This document shows, piece after piece, positions 1 to 11,531 of a stretch of DNA of 64,000 nt. Numbering within the stretch: position 1 is the first letter of the stretch; each line of letters opens with the position of its first letter. A program made the position numbers and the translations under genes. This DNA is from Gossypium raimondii (Eukaryota > Streptophyta > Magnoliopsida > Malvales > Malvaceae), in NCBI RefSeq assembly GCF_025698545.1, contig NC_068571.1, forward strand, positions 11,554,160-11,618,159. The letters run 5' to 3'. Below the pieces are notes generated by a model. That model searched no databases. It saw only the letters and a program-made list of their open reading frames with translations, and was not told the DNA's origin.

Positions 1-1295
1 GCCATAAAATATTCATGTTAAAATTTTTCGTTGTTATCAATTTCACATTTTATCTTTAAAATAAGTTTTATTAAAAATCACATTTTTACATTTAATACAT
101 TTTTAATTTCAAAATACATGGTGATAAGAATCAGAAGATAATTGAAGCAACTAAGCAAGTAAAGAAGCTAACTCATATATAAAAGATTAATAAATAAATT
201 ATGAGGGGATGCAAGTTAATAACAAATTTGATTACGGTGGTTGGCAGTGGCTCCAAGGACCCAAAGTCATTTTTTAAATTTAACTCGAACAAATGTATTC
301 GATTCGATTTGAATTCCATCTCACTCGACTCGATTTGAGAAATTTCAAATCGACTTAAAATGATAAAATAAGATTCGCCAATTTGATTAACTCAAAATTA
401 TTTCATTCGATTCAATTGGGTTGAATACTCACCCCTGTTTTCAATAGTTGTTCTGCCATGTAGTCTAAAATCCGATTTACCTTACCATCAAATAGTCGAC
501 TTGTATCTATCATAAGATAGAAAAGGTTAACATTTATACAAAAAACAGTTATATGGAAAAAAAATAGAATGAATTGCATTTATAAAATGTTTATTACGGA
601 ATTTCTTTTTCCAAAAAAATATCAAAAGTGGGTGAATTGGAATTTTTATTTCTTTTTAAATAGGGGAGAAAGGGTGAAAAGCTTGACAATTCAATTTATA
701 GTAGTTTGGCCTCAATAGTCTATCTCCACTATCTTAGTATACTTCAATTAAGTATTTCCCAATTCACTACCATGAGTTATACTTTTCAAGGAAAATGTGT
801 AACACGTACAATTCCTATCTTTTTCTTAAGGTCAAAATAGGATATTTCTATTATTTTTTATGGCTCAACTAAAACCCTTTATATTTTCAAATCTAATCTA
901 GAACCACTATAGTTTTTGTGGCTCAAATAAAACCTTCTCAATCTACAATTAGTGAAGAGATGAAATAAATAAATAGACCTTTAAGACGGTAGGTGTTTAC
1001 AAATTTGACTCATTAAAAGATAAAAACAGACTTATGAAAGATTTAACAATAAGCTCTAAGAGGATATGCACAGGAGAATGAATAAAATGAAGAAGTAAAG
1101 TTTATTCTTTTAATTTTGATGCTTGAATCTCTTTAGTGTCTTATAGTGTTCTTGATGAGTATTTATATCAATGAATTCTTTTCTAGCCATTAGAGATGAA
1201 CTATGACCGTTGCAATGTAATACTTTAAGTAGAAAAAATGCCCTTGCAACTTAGGTATCAATACCTACAAAGAGGGTATGAATACTTACTCTAAA
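1..1295. other. AT-rich intergenic DNA with a hAT-like terminus
   Basis: No gene is visible. Between about 270 and 437 runs a stretch rich in TCGATTCGATT-type words that ends in TACTCACCCCTG at 426-437. Read on the minus strand this is CAGGGGTGAGTA, which resembles the terminal repeat of non-autonomous hAT elements. I could not find the matching second end, so this is at best a truncated copy. The rest is low-complexity AT-rich sequence. Confidence 0.3.
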
Positions 1296-2290
1296 TGTAA
1301 CACCTCGAACTCGGCCCAGACGTTATGGCTGGATCTAGCGATGTCACATGATAGGGTGTTTGAAAACCGTTTCGTCGCATTAAAAGAATTTCCATTGAAT
1401 TCATTATCTTAATATCTTATTAGTTTCAAAACTGTGTTTCTCATTTAATCGATAGTTTCAAAACGTTATTCGTTTACGGAAGCTTTTAAAACAGATTAAA
1501 CAATCGTGCGTTTAGGAAAAACATTTGTTTCTTTTGAAAACCGAGATTTCCTACTACTAGCAATTTTAATCCATAAGGTAAAGATAATTAAAACTCAAAA
1601 CCAAAGTCCGAAAGTCCAATTACAACTCAAAAACTTAGCCAGTAAAAATAGAATAGAAATAAAACCAATTATCGTAAATATGAGTTAAAAACCATGAAAG
1701 TCCAAAACCATGGTCACCGCTGAGTCCTCCGCCACACCAATCCATCTAGATCTGGGGATTACCTGTGCACATTTAAACAAAAGGGGTGAGTTTACGAAAA
1801 CTCCATGTGTAATCCTATAGAAAACAAATAATAGCAAATCACAGTGCACAGTTAAAGTAGTCCTGGGCCTAAGCCCTTTTTCAGTATCAGTAACAGTTTG
1901 GGCCTTAGCCCATCTCAGTACAGTATCAAATATGCAGTAGGGCTTTAGCCCATCACAGTATTAGTAGCAGTCATGCAGTATTCAGTAACAAAGTCCTACC
2001 CAACCAGCCTCTACATACCATCTCCGTCCAACCGTACACTCCATGTGGGGATAAAATCAACCCACCCATCCCTACACTCCAGGTAGTACCGAATGCGGCA
2101 CAAAACAGTAATTTGCAGCTGAGCTGCCAGTATGTTAGGCTTAAGAGCCTTTCAGTACACTTTCTCCAAATATAATTAACCTAACCCCATACAATGCAAC
2201 ATACAAGTCATGACATGCTATCTCAGGACATCAGTACATATAACCAGTTCAGTATCAACGCATATACAACCACATTTCCATCCTGCATCA
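1296..2290 (-). repeat. 3' LTR (left) of the gypsy element
   Basis: This copy matches the right LTR from 1296 (TGTAACACCTCG) to about 2110 and then diverges, so its inner border is blurred. It contains three GGGC-CTTA-GCCC type palindromes (1865-1876, 1900-1911, 1940-1951) and a further hairpin AGGCT-TAAG-AGCCT at 2137-2150. The divergence point may mark the internal deletion that removed integrase. Confidence 0.7.
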
Positions 2291-3800
2291 ACACACATCC
2301 TAAACTGACATGTGATGCATCACTATAAATTGTGAACTCCTTTCCAGGTTCAGGCTGTACCAAAATAGGAGCCTCAGTCAATAAAGTCTTAAGCTTCTCA
2401 AAGCTCTCTTGCTGCGTATCGATCCAATCAAACGGTACACCTTTACGTAACAGCTTAGTCAAGGGTGCTGCGATCAGTGAAAATCCTTCCACAAACCGTC
2501 GGTAATAACTTGCCAGCCCCAAAAAGCTGCGGATCTCAGACACATTCTTAGGATGCTTCCAATCCAATACATCCCCAATTTTTTGAGGATCGACTCGAAT
2601 CCCCTCAGTAGACACCACATGACCCAGAAATGTTACTTCACGTAGCTAGAACTCGCACTTGCTGAACTTAGCATAGAGCTGCTTTTCCCTAAAAATATGA
2701 AAAACAATCCTAAGGTGCTCGTCATGCTCATCCTCAGTCCTTGAATAAACCAATATGCCATCAATGAAAACTACTACAAACAGATCCAGGTAGGGCTGAA
2801 ACACTCAGTTCATCAGATCCATGAAAGCTGCCAGTGTATTAGTCAGTCCAAATGGCAGCACTAGGAATTTGTAGTGACCATAATGAGTCCTAAATGTCGT
2901 CTTATACACATCAGCCTCCTTAACCCTCACCTGATGATACCCAAAATGCAAGTCAATTTTTGAGAACACAGACGCCCCTCGGAACTGGTCAAACAAATCA
3001 TCAATCCTCGGAAGTGGATACTTGTTCTTAATAGTCAAGTTATTTAATTGTTGATGGTCGATACACATCCTCATGGATCTATCTATTTTCTTAACAAACA
3101 GTACCGGTGCTCTCCACGGGGAAACACTAGGGCGGATGAACCCATGATCTAATAACTCCTGAATTTGAGCCTTGAGCTCCGTAAGCTCCTTTTGTGCCAT
3201 TCGATAGGGAGCGATAGACATGAGAGCTGTACCAGGGAAAAGCTCAATCCCAAACTCTACTTCTCGATTCGGAGGTAAACCCGGTAGCTTCTCAAAAAAT
3301 ACGTTTGAAAAATTCCTCATAGTTCTGATGTCCTTTACAGCAGAGCCCCTAAAAGCGGAAACACTTACGTAAGCCAAATACGCCTCACATCCCTTGCGAA
3401 CCATTTTCTCAGCTGCCAGTGCAGAGATCACGTTAGCCAAGTAATTTCGATATTCCCCATTCACAACTACTTCATTACCCTCCTCAGTTCTCAATACGAC
3501 CCTCTTAGTTGCACAGTTCAAACTGACACGATGCTTGATCAACCAGTCCATCCCCAATATCATATCGAACTCCCCAAATGGAAGCTCCATCAAATCAGCC
3601 AAAAATACCATCCATTGAACTTTTAAAGGAACATCCCTGTACAGTTTGCTAACTCTAACAGATTGCCCCAGCAGGCTCAGCACTGTCACCTCACTAGAAG
3701 TACTCTTAACCGGGATCCCGAGATTTTGGGAATAGAACATGCAACATAGGAATGCGTAGATCTTATATCTATCAATGCAATGTAAGGCACATCAAAAATA
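2290..3800 (-). pseudogene. gypsy pol remnant: protease, reverse transcriptase, start of RNase H
   Basis: On the minus strand from about 3800 down to 2290 the order is: an aspartic protease with its active triad changed (D-I-R where D-S/T-G is expected, near 3765); a region with the gypsy landmark LGMDWL; then an RT with the usual [15 protein letters not shown] and [11 protein letters not shown] blocks. The catalytic box, normally F/Y-I/V-D-D, reads F-I-D-G at 2757-2768, so one metal-binding aspartate is lost. After a stop near 2645 the frame continues as the RT connection ([10 protein letters not shown]) and the first RNase H block (FTIYSDAS), then ends. The remainder of RNase H and all of integrase are absent. 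It cannot encode active enzymes. Confidence 0.85.
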
Positions 3801-3839
3801 AGAAACATACCTGTGATGATGTCTGGAGCATCTTTATCC

Positions 3840-5110
3840 TCTAGGTGACGAACAGCATAAACTAGGGCCGACTGTCTCGCCTCAGCCTGTCTAGTACCTT
3901 TGCCTGGTGCTCTCTCCCCACGTCCCCTACCATTACCACCCCTAGCCTGACCACAGCCTCTAGGTGGCTGCTGTGCTACCTTCTGTGGTTATGCAGTACC
4001 AGTACCCTGAGCTTACATCTGATCGGCCCTTAACGGACACTCCCTAATGCGATAATTCAATGATCCACACCTTAGACACGCCCCAGTCCTTCTCCAACAC
4101 TCGCCCTGATGGCGTCAACCACAGTCGACACTTGGCTGCAGTCTAGTAGTAGTAACAAGGGGCCCAGCTCTAACTGGCCCATCAGCTCTGGCCTTTTTCT
4201 TAGACCTCTGCATAGAACTCAAGGGCTCCGAATCCCTCTTGTTTCTACCTCTCTCCCTATCGCGATTTTGGCGCTCAGCGCACTTAACCTCCTTGGCGAT
4301 ATTCGCCTTCTCAACCAGTGAAGAAAAATCACACTCCCTCTGCAGAGCTATCAGGACTCTTAAATTATCTCTGAGGCCATCCCGAAGCGAACACAGCGCT
4401 CATACTCAATTGCCACCATACCTATTACATAACGGCTCAGTTGCAGGAATTCAGCTTCATACTCGGCCACTGATCGATCTCTCTGTGTTAGATTCAGGAA
4501 CCCTCTCCTACGAGCGTCCACATAACTAGCTCCCACATACTTGCCCTAGAAGGCGGTCTTAAAGAACTCCCAGGTCAGATGTTCGGGCTGAGTGCCCTCC
4601 TTAACAGTAAGCCACAATTGATAAGCCTCATCATGCAGCAATGAGACTGCACCCTTAAATTTCTGCTCGGAGGTGCAATCTAGGTCATCCATGATCCTCC
4701 CCATAGCCTCAATCCATAGCAGGCAACACTAGCGTCTCACTTGTGTCCAAATTTGGTATATTACCCAGGTAAGAGGACTCAAATCGAACCCCCCTACGGC
4801 CTCTTCCTCGGCCTCGAGTACTACGTGCACGAATACCTCATGCACTCATGTCTATTCGAATTTATCTATATTACAAATTTTTATGCATCAGTTTTAGTTT
4901 CAGTATTTACTAGCAGATGTTTTATGTAAACAGTTTTAGTAATTCGGAGTGATTTTCATAAATCACTGTCTCTATCAGTCTTGCTACAGTTTCAATATAC
5001 ACTATCTAGAGTGTTTTCACAGTATACTACCTACAGTAGTTTCAAAATATCATAACATATATTAGTTTCACAACGCTTACAGGATCGACGCCGGAGACTC
5101 GGTGTACCAC
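3840..5110 (-). pseudogene. gypsy gag remnant with altered zinc knuckle
   Basis: The region between the protease and the primer binding site holds the broken gag frame on the minus strand. Near 4040-4082 a CCHC zinc knuckle is recognisable (C-L-R-C ... R-E-C), but the histidine is replaced by tyrosine, which should prevent zinc binding. Several stops and frameshifts interrupt the rest. Plus-strand open frames at 4109-4529 are antisense shadows of this gag. Confidence 0.65.
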
Positions 5111-5197
5111 ATACTCAGTAGAAATATTTCAAATTATTTAAAAAAAACCAATTGTTCACAGACCAAATTTAAAACCCATAATCCACAGCCGAGTTTT

Positions 5198-5217
5198 GCA
5201 ACCTGACTCTGATACCA
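5198..5217 (-). other. Primer binding site (tRNA-iMet type)
   Basis: The minus strand reads TGGTATCAGAGTCAGGTTGC, which agrees with the complement of the plant initiator tRNA-Met 3' end except for a few changes. It lies five bases inside the LTR that starts at 5223, as expected for a 5' LTR and PBS pair. Confidence 0.85.
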
Positions 5218-5222
5218 CAAAA

Positions 5223-6990
5223 TGTAACACCCCAAACTTGGCCCATACGTTATGGCCAGATCTAGGGATGTCACATGATTCGGTGTTTGAAAACCGTGTC
5301 GTCGCGTTAAAACCATTTCCATTGAATTCCTTATCTTAATATATTATTAGTTCCAAAATTGTGTTGCTCATTTAATCGATAGTTTCAAAATGTTATTCAT
5401 TTGCGAAAGCTTTTAAAACAGATTAAACAATCGTGCGTTTAGGAAAAACATTTGTTTCTTTTGAAAACCGAGGTTTCCTACTACTAACAATTGTAATTCA
5501 TAAGGTAAAGATAATTAAAACTCAAAACCAACGTCCGAAAGTCCAATTACAACCCAAAAACATAGCCAGTAAAAAGAGAATATAAATAAAACCAATTATC
5601 GTAAATATGGGTTAAAACCGTGAAAGTCCAAAACCGTGGTCACTTCCAAGTCCTCCGCTGCAACAATCCGTCTAGATCTGGGGATTACCTATGCACATTT
5701 AAACAAAAAGGGTGAGTTTACAAAAACTCAATGTGTAATCCCACAGAAAACAAACAATAGCAAATCACAGTGCACAGTTAAAACAGTCTTGGACCTAAGC
5801 CCTTTTTCAATATCAGTAACAATTTGGGCCTTAGCCCCCATCTCAGTACAGTATCAAATATGTAGTAGGGCCTTAGCCCACACAGTATCAGTAGCAGTCG
5901 TATAGTAGTCAGTAACAAAGTCCTACTCAACCAGCCTCTACACACCATATCCGTCCAACCCTATACTCCATGTAGGGATCAAATCAAGCCACCCATCCCT
6001 ACAGTCAAGGTAGTACCGAATGCGACACAAAATAGTTTGCAGTTCGTACAATTAGAGGTCCAAGTGATGTTTACCGACCCTACAGTAGGTTCACAGTCGA
6101 CATGGGCGACCCGTGCAACCTTAGCAATCAATTCAGTGAAAATGGGCTCACACGCCCATGTGGTCTGCCTGTTTGGGCCCACACGCCCATATGGCCCACT
6201 CCACCTAAATTGGCCTTGGTCACGTGGTCCATTTTTAATGTAACCCGTGCTAGCTAAATATTCAAATATGTTTTCACTATTTACTTATATGTTCCTTCAA
6301 AGCTGTCTACTTGAGTCACTGTTACTAAATTATTTATATCTTGAGCTATAGAATTCTAAATTAAGGTCCGCTTGATGTCTTTGAAACTAGACTCAAATAC
6401 CTTTCTACCATAAAATTTTCAGAATTTTTGGTTTAGCCAATAAGTACAGTAAAATCTTTAATCTTACCCATGTTCTGCTGTCTGACAGCTTCGATCTTTC
6501 TATGCTAAAAACTAATTATCTCTTAGTACAAAATTTGGATAATGTTACCATTTGTTTTTATTGAAAATAGACTCATTAATAATTTAAACATGTAAATTTT
6601 AACCCCTAATTATTTTTCTCCAATTTTTGATGATTTTCCAAATTCAGAACAGGGGAACCCGAATTCATTCTGACCTTGTCTCACAAAACTTATTATATCT
6701 CACGATTTACAATTCTATTACTCACATAGTTTCTTTTATTCTTACAACCAAACACATACAAGCCTATTGAACAAGAGTGAGGGTCTACTTAGAAAAATTC
6801 CAAAGTTTCGCCAAAGGCATGGCTTGAACTTGAGACCTCATACACACACCTAGAACCCTTAACCACTGAAGCAGACATATATTTGTGTCATATTTTTACA
6901 AAAACAAAAATATACATTTTTGGCGTTACAATAAAAACTAGTCATTAGTAGCCATTTTTTTATTGATACCACTAATGTAATGCTTATATG
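5223..6990 (-). repeat. 5' LTR (right) of the gypsy element
   Basis: It starts TGTAACACCCC. Palindromes GGGCCTTAGCCC lie at 5826-5837 and 5868-5879, and a degenerate third copy is near 5790. The segment 6280-6720 is recognisably related, in the opposite orientation, to 42500-43060 inside the solo LTR at 40736-43525, so both belong to the same wider gypsy clade. The outer edge is not certain. Confidence 0.65.
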
Positions 6991-7089
6991 CGGTATTAAA
7001 GAAGATGGAGGAGGAGAGGGGGAAATGTTGAGGAATGTCAGTTCACCCATTTTAGGGCCAAGAGCCGAAAATGTAAAGGGACTTCAGCG

Positions 7090-7430
7090 AAAAAGGAACA
7101 GAACTTTAGTGTGTGTTAGGGTTTTGTCTATGTGGAGAGGAGTCTCCCTATAATGTGGATACATTTGGGTATTTATAGGAGAGTGATGGTTCCTACCCAA
7201 TTATTGTGCCCAAATTGAGATAGGGATATAATAATAGTCCTCCAAATCGAGAGGTAGGTTATAAAGTGACATTGCCTCGAGATCATCTGTAAGTTACCCA
7301 TGCGGGTGATAGCTGTTATAAAAAAAATAGGTTTTAATTTGGAATAGTACACAATTATAAGGTGAAGAGTTTTCTACGACGAAGCAAAATTATGGGGAAG
7401 TGCTTTTGAAATTCCCAAAAGCTTTGGTTT
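7090..7430 (+). repeat. Retroelement fragment, relative of 16016-16230
   Basis: The stretch from about 7222 (ATAATAATAGTCC..., then ATCGAGAGGTAGG) is collinear with 16028-16230 over about 200 bp in the same orientation, at moderate identity. Both lie beside gypsy LTR sequence. I read them as two diverged copies of one retroelement segment. A TATA-like TATTTATAGGAG near 7170 suggests promoter or U3 origin. Confidence 0.5.
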
Positions 7431-8752
7431 GTAGTTCGATGAAGGGTAGAATGATTCTCAAGTTTTAAAATCCCATTTCTGTAAACCAAGCCCGTAAATA
7501 TAAAATAGAAATATTATGGAGTTAATATGTGAATATAATAAACAATTGTCAAGTAATTTAGCCGATAAGTTAGTTAACTAAAGCTTAAGGACTAAATTGT
7601 AAAAGACCAATCGCTGTAGAGTTTTAATTAAGAAAATGCTTTAGGACTTAAATAAAAATTATCCAAAGGACTAAAATGGTAATTAAACCATTGTCGTATT
7701 ATCCATGAAGTTTAGTTAATATTTAGATTATGATAATTAAGTCATGATTAAGTTAATTAATTAAGATTAATTAATTCCTAATCAAGTATAAATAAGTGAG
7801 TTAGTGGAAAATTCCACCATTTTCTCCATTCTCCCCACTGTCCACCATAGTTAAGAAACAAAAAAACCTTCAAATTTTCTTCTTACATTTGGCCTTCAAA
7901 TAAACAAGGTAACCAAACCATTTTTCTTATGATTTTTATAGTTTTGTGATCATGAAAGCTTGATTTAGCTAGCCCATGTATCAATTTGTTCAATTGTTGA
8001 ATTTTTAGCAAGTTAACATTGTTGAAAAATTGATGAATTTTACTTGGAATTGATAGATATTGAGCTTAGATCATGGAAATGACTAAATTGTAAAGTTGAT
8101 TAAGCTTGTTTCTTAGCTTTGTAGCATTAGGGACCAAATTGAATAAATGGGTAAACTATCATGGAATTGTGCTAGAAGTAGAAAGTATAGGGTCCCTAAT
8201 GAGAGAATATGAAATCGAATTTTGATTCGAAGCTAGAAATAAAAATATGCTTATCTCGAGCTCAGAGATTAAATTGAATAGTGCAAAATATGTGTTAAAT
8301 AAGAAAAAAGAGGTTTAATTAAGATCATGCATTAAGCATTGTTGCTGTAAGACATTGAATGGCCACAATATGTTAATATGTGATATTGATTGGTATATAT
8401 GTATATATTTGTATACAACCAGAATTAGATAAAAGTGGAGCTTATAGAGGAAAAGCTACAATGGTAGAATAGCCCTGAAAAATCTACTTGTTTTATCTTT
8501 TGAAATGTAAGTTCTTATGGAACTTACTACCCTTCATTGTTTAATAGGTATGCTTGTGTTTATTTTCATTTTTTCTATGCTTGAACTTAAGTTAAGATGT
8601 GGAAGTTGGCATAAATGTAATAGGAAAAGCTAGTAAATGTAATTGAATTGAAATAAGTGGTTGATGCTATATCTATTGATTGTAACTAGAAGAAAGCCAA
8701 AGATCTTAAAATGTATCATTTATAGTATGTGTAATTCGTGTTTAGATTCAAT

Positions 8753-10900
8753 TGTTGGAAAAAAATATCCGATTTGAAAACACTTTTCTTACATAGCGAA
8801 AAATAAAAATTTTGAAAATCGACCCGGTTTGTGATATTTATAGCAATAAACCCTAACTGAATTCGTACCAATGTTTTTAGCTTAGCGAACGTTCGTTGTT
8901 CTCGGCTTTCAACCAAACGATCTTTTTCTCCATTCTCATACCACGAGTGCTTCGAGTGTAGGCTTGAACCAATTGACTCGAAACCAGAACTAGAAAAAAA
9001 GTTTCTCTCATTTTAGGGTGAAAACAAAAATTCTCTCTTCTTAATAGAAACCAGTAGAATTGATATTTCGAAAAAATATATGTAATAGTTGAGAATAAAT
9101 TCTCTCTATTTTTCAGCAGAATAAGAATATCTTAAAGTTGTGTTAATAGCTCTACTGGTGCCATCTATTTATAGGAAGAGAATGTAGAACTCTTGTTGAG
9201 TTATAGTGGTTTATTTCAAATAGAAAAAAAAACATCCTACTTAGAATAAGATTAGGGTGGATGACACACCCTATTATTCCTACTAGGGTTTAGCCTTTCA
9301 TGTCCATAAAGGGTTTTGGAGTCTCTCACACATTGGGTCTAATTACGAATACTTCTTGGGCCTTTTTGACTGAGTACTCTATAATGTGATCCAACCTGAT
9401 TTAGTTATTCTATTTTCTAAAATGAACTTTAAAATTTATATATATAACAATTTTCTCATCCCTATTTTACCCCCAACAAATTTTGATGATTTTACCCTAA
9501 GTAAAAGTTTGACGATTTTACCCCTAGTAAAATTTTGACAAAATCTATTCAATATTTCACAACTCAACATGCTCACTATAATCGAATGGTTAATTTTCAT
9601 TTTCGAGCTTCAAATCAGTCCAAAAACATAAACTCATTCTTCCGATCATTTTTTAAGTAATTCATATAGGATTGTAAGTGAATCATTTCCATTTCCATTT
9701 TTGGAAACCTACATTCATTCCTAAATGATTCCATTTCTCCATTTCAGAGAAAAATATAATCATTCCTGAACGTTTCCCATTTATCTTTTCCTATTCATTT
9801 CGTTCATTTCTATTCAAACACACAATTCATTTCTGGTTTTAACGAGCTAGTGGAGGGACCTATTGGACATATGTAGTTAGAGCTCAAATGATTTATAATT
9901 AAGTTTTGTTTTTTTGCCTATTAATTATAAACTCATTTAGTCATTCCATTATAGTATCGTGACTGAGCTATCCTTAATGACATACCATTACGAAAGTAAC
10001 TACTCAGTGCTTGTCCAATGACCTTGTCATAAGTGTGTTACCTTTATAAGATATCCTTTAACTCTTTGGGATAATATTCGTTCTCCCAATATAATTTTAT
10101 TTTATCTCATGGTAACTATTACATCTTCCTCTATGAAAAGTCAATCACTATCAAATACTGGTCAAGTCATCCATCACAAAGACGAACAACCTGTAGCCAC
10201 ATTTATTTTTCATCAACCATGTAATGCCAATGAGAGGATATCATTTACCCATGTCTCGGGCTATGAATTCCATTGTTGTAAATTACGTTACATACTATAG
10301 AAGTCGTACACCCAACGCACCAGCTTTCAGTTTCTTATCTATTCGAACTCAGGCTTTTATTTACACTAAAGTGTACAAGTCACACATACATAGTCCGTCA
10401 TCCACTCAGGATTTAGGTATGCCACACTATGAATGCCACAAGTGAATAAATCCATAAACGAATTCAGGAACTATTTTGTTTTGGTCCTGTCCTATGTACT
10501 GTTAGTCTAGTCAGTCACATTTATGCCTTTATCTTCTAGGAGTTATCCGCTTTGATGCCCAAGACAAAGCATCTCCCCAATTGGACTTGATAGATGACAT
10601 ATTAGACTTTCCATCGGTTTGCTCATTTTTTATTAGACTAAGGACATGTTTAGGTTCATCTACTAATACAAACTATCTTTTTGTATTAGAATCCGACCAC
10701 GTAATACCGCTTAGTACTAGTTAAACATTAGGCAACCAATAAGCAACATTTGCTTCCATTTTTCTTTGCATGCAAAAACCATTTGAGGACAATATACAAA
10801 ATATTAATGTAATTCATGAATAGTTTTATTAACCAATCTATTCAAAAAATTACAAGTGTACTTAGAGGAAAATACTACACTTAGGGCACTAGATCCAACA
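8753..10900. mobile_element. Copia-type solo LTR with perfect TSD TCAAT
   Basis: It begins TGTTGGAAAA and ends GATCCAACA, and is flanked on both sides by TCAAT (8748-8752 and 10901-10905). At 2148 bp it matches the two-part copy at 58583-60196 plus 63231-63747 along its length, including identical terminal words. No gag or pol lies between the ends, so it is a solo LTR left after LTR-LTR recombination. Small open frames inside (for example 10109-10300) are conserved only because the LTR is. Confidence 0.9.
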
Positions 10901-11531
10901 TCAATCGATGGAATTTAGAATTTGACATGTGATAGTTATAGGATATGAATATGAAAATATGGATGATTGATGCCTATGCGAACTTAGTAAAATATTAAGA
11001 TACAATTGACATACCAATAGGGTCATATGTGAACTTGTGTATAGGACAGTTGACGATGTGGAGATTATGATATGTTATTTTGGGATCCAACATTTGTTGC
11101 GAATCATTGAGTATTTATTGTCTCTACGGAGATCTTGGTGCGGTGGAGGGATGTATTTGAATATGTATATACATTTGATGTCGATGGGCTTTGCACTTCG
11201 GTGCCTTGGTGTGATGCAGTTTATTCTCAAATGAGTTGTTTTAGTGTTGTGTAGTTCACTTGCGTGTCCGAGTCTGTTTTACTAAGGTTCCATTGGACGA
11301 AATGTTAAAATTGAACCTTGAAATGAGAAAATGGAAACAAACCAAAAATTGATTAGCTATTAAGATATGTGGTTAAAATTGTAATGATATGAAATAGTAG
11401 TTTTATGATAGTATATGAAATTGTGATGATTTTAAATGAATTGGTGTAACTTGGTAATGCTTAGGCATGTTATAATGCCTAATATATATGAATACATTTG
11501 TTTATTATGCTCACTTTGTTGTGACATTATG

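Larger units (their letters stand above)
1296..6990 (-). mobile_element. Ty3/gypsy LTR retrotransposon, decayed
   Basis: Two related LTR copies begin with TGTAACACC at 1296 and 5223 and agree over about 800 bp. Between them lie gag and pol remnants on the minus strand. A tRNA-Met type primer binding site sits just inside the right LTR, which fixes the right copy as the 5' LTR. Integrase and most of RNase H are missing: the RNase H region at about 2290 runs almost directly into LTR sequence, so there is a large internal deletion. The outer end of the right LTR is uncertain (about 6970-7000), and I could not confirm a target site duplication. Confidence 0.8.

Noticed and set aside
4109..4529. 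Two overlapping plus-strand open frames
   Set aside because: They are antisense to the gypsy gag and zinc knuckle on the minus strand.
10109..10300. Open frame conserved at 59894-60088
   Set aside because: Both copies are inside the same copia LTR; conservation follows from LTR homology and the frames lack a domain and differ in start and end.
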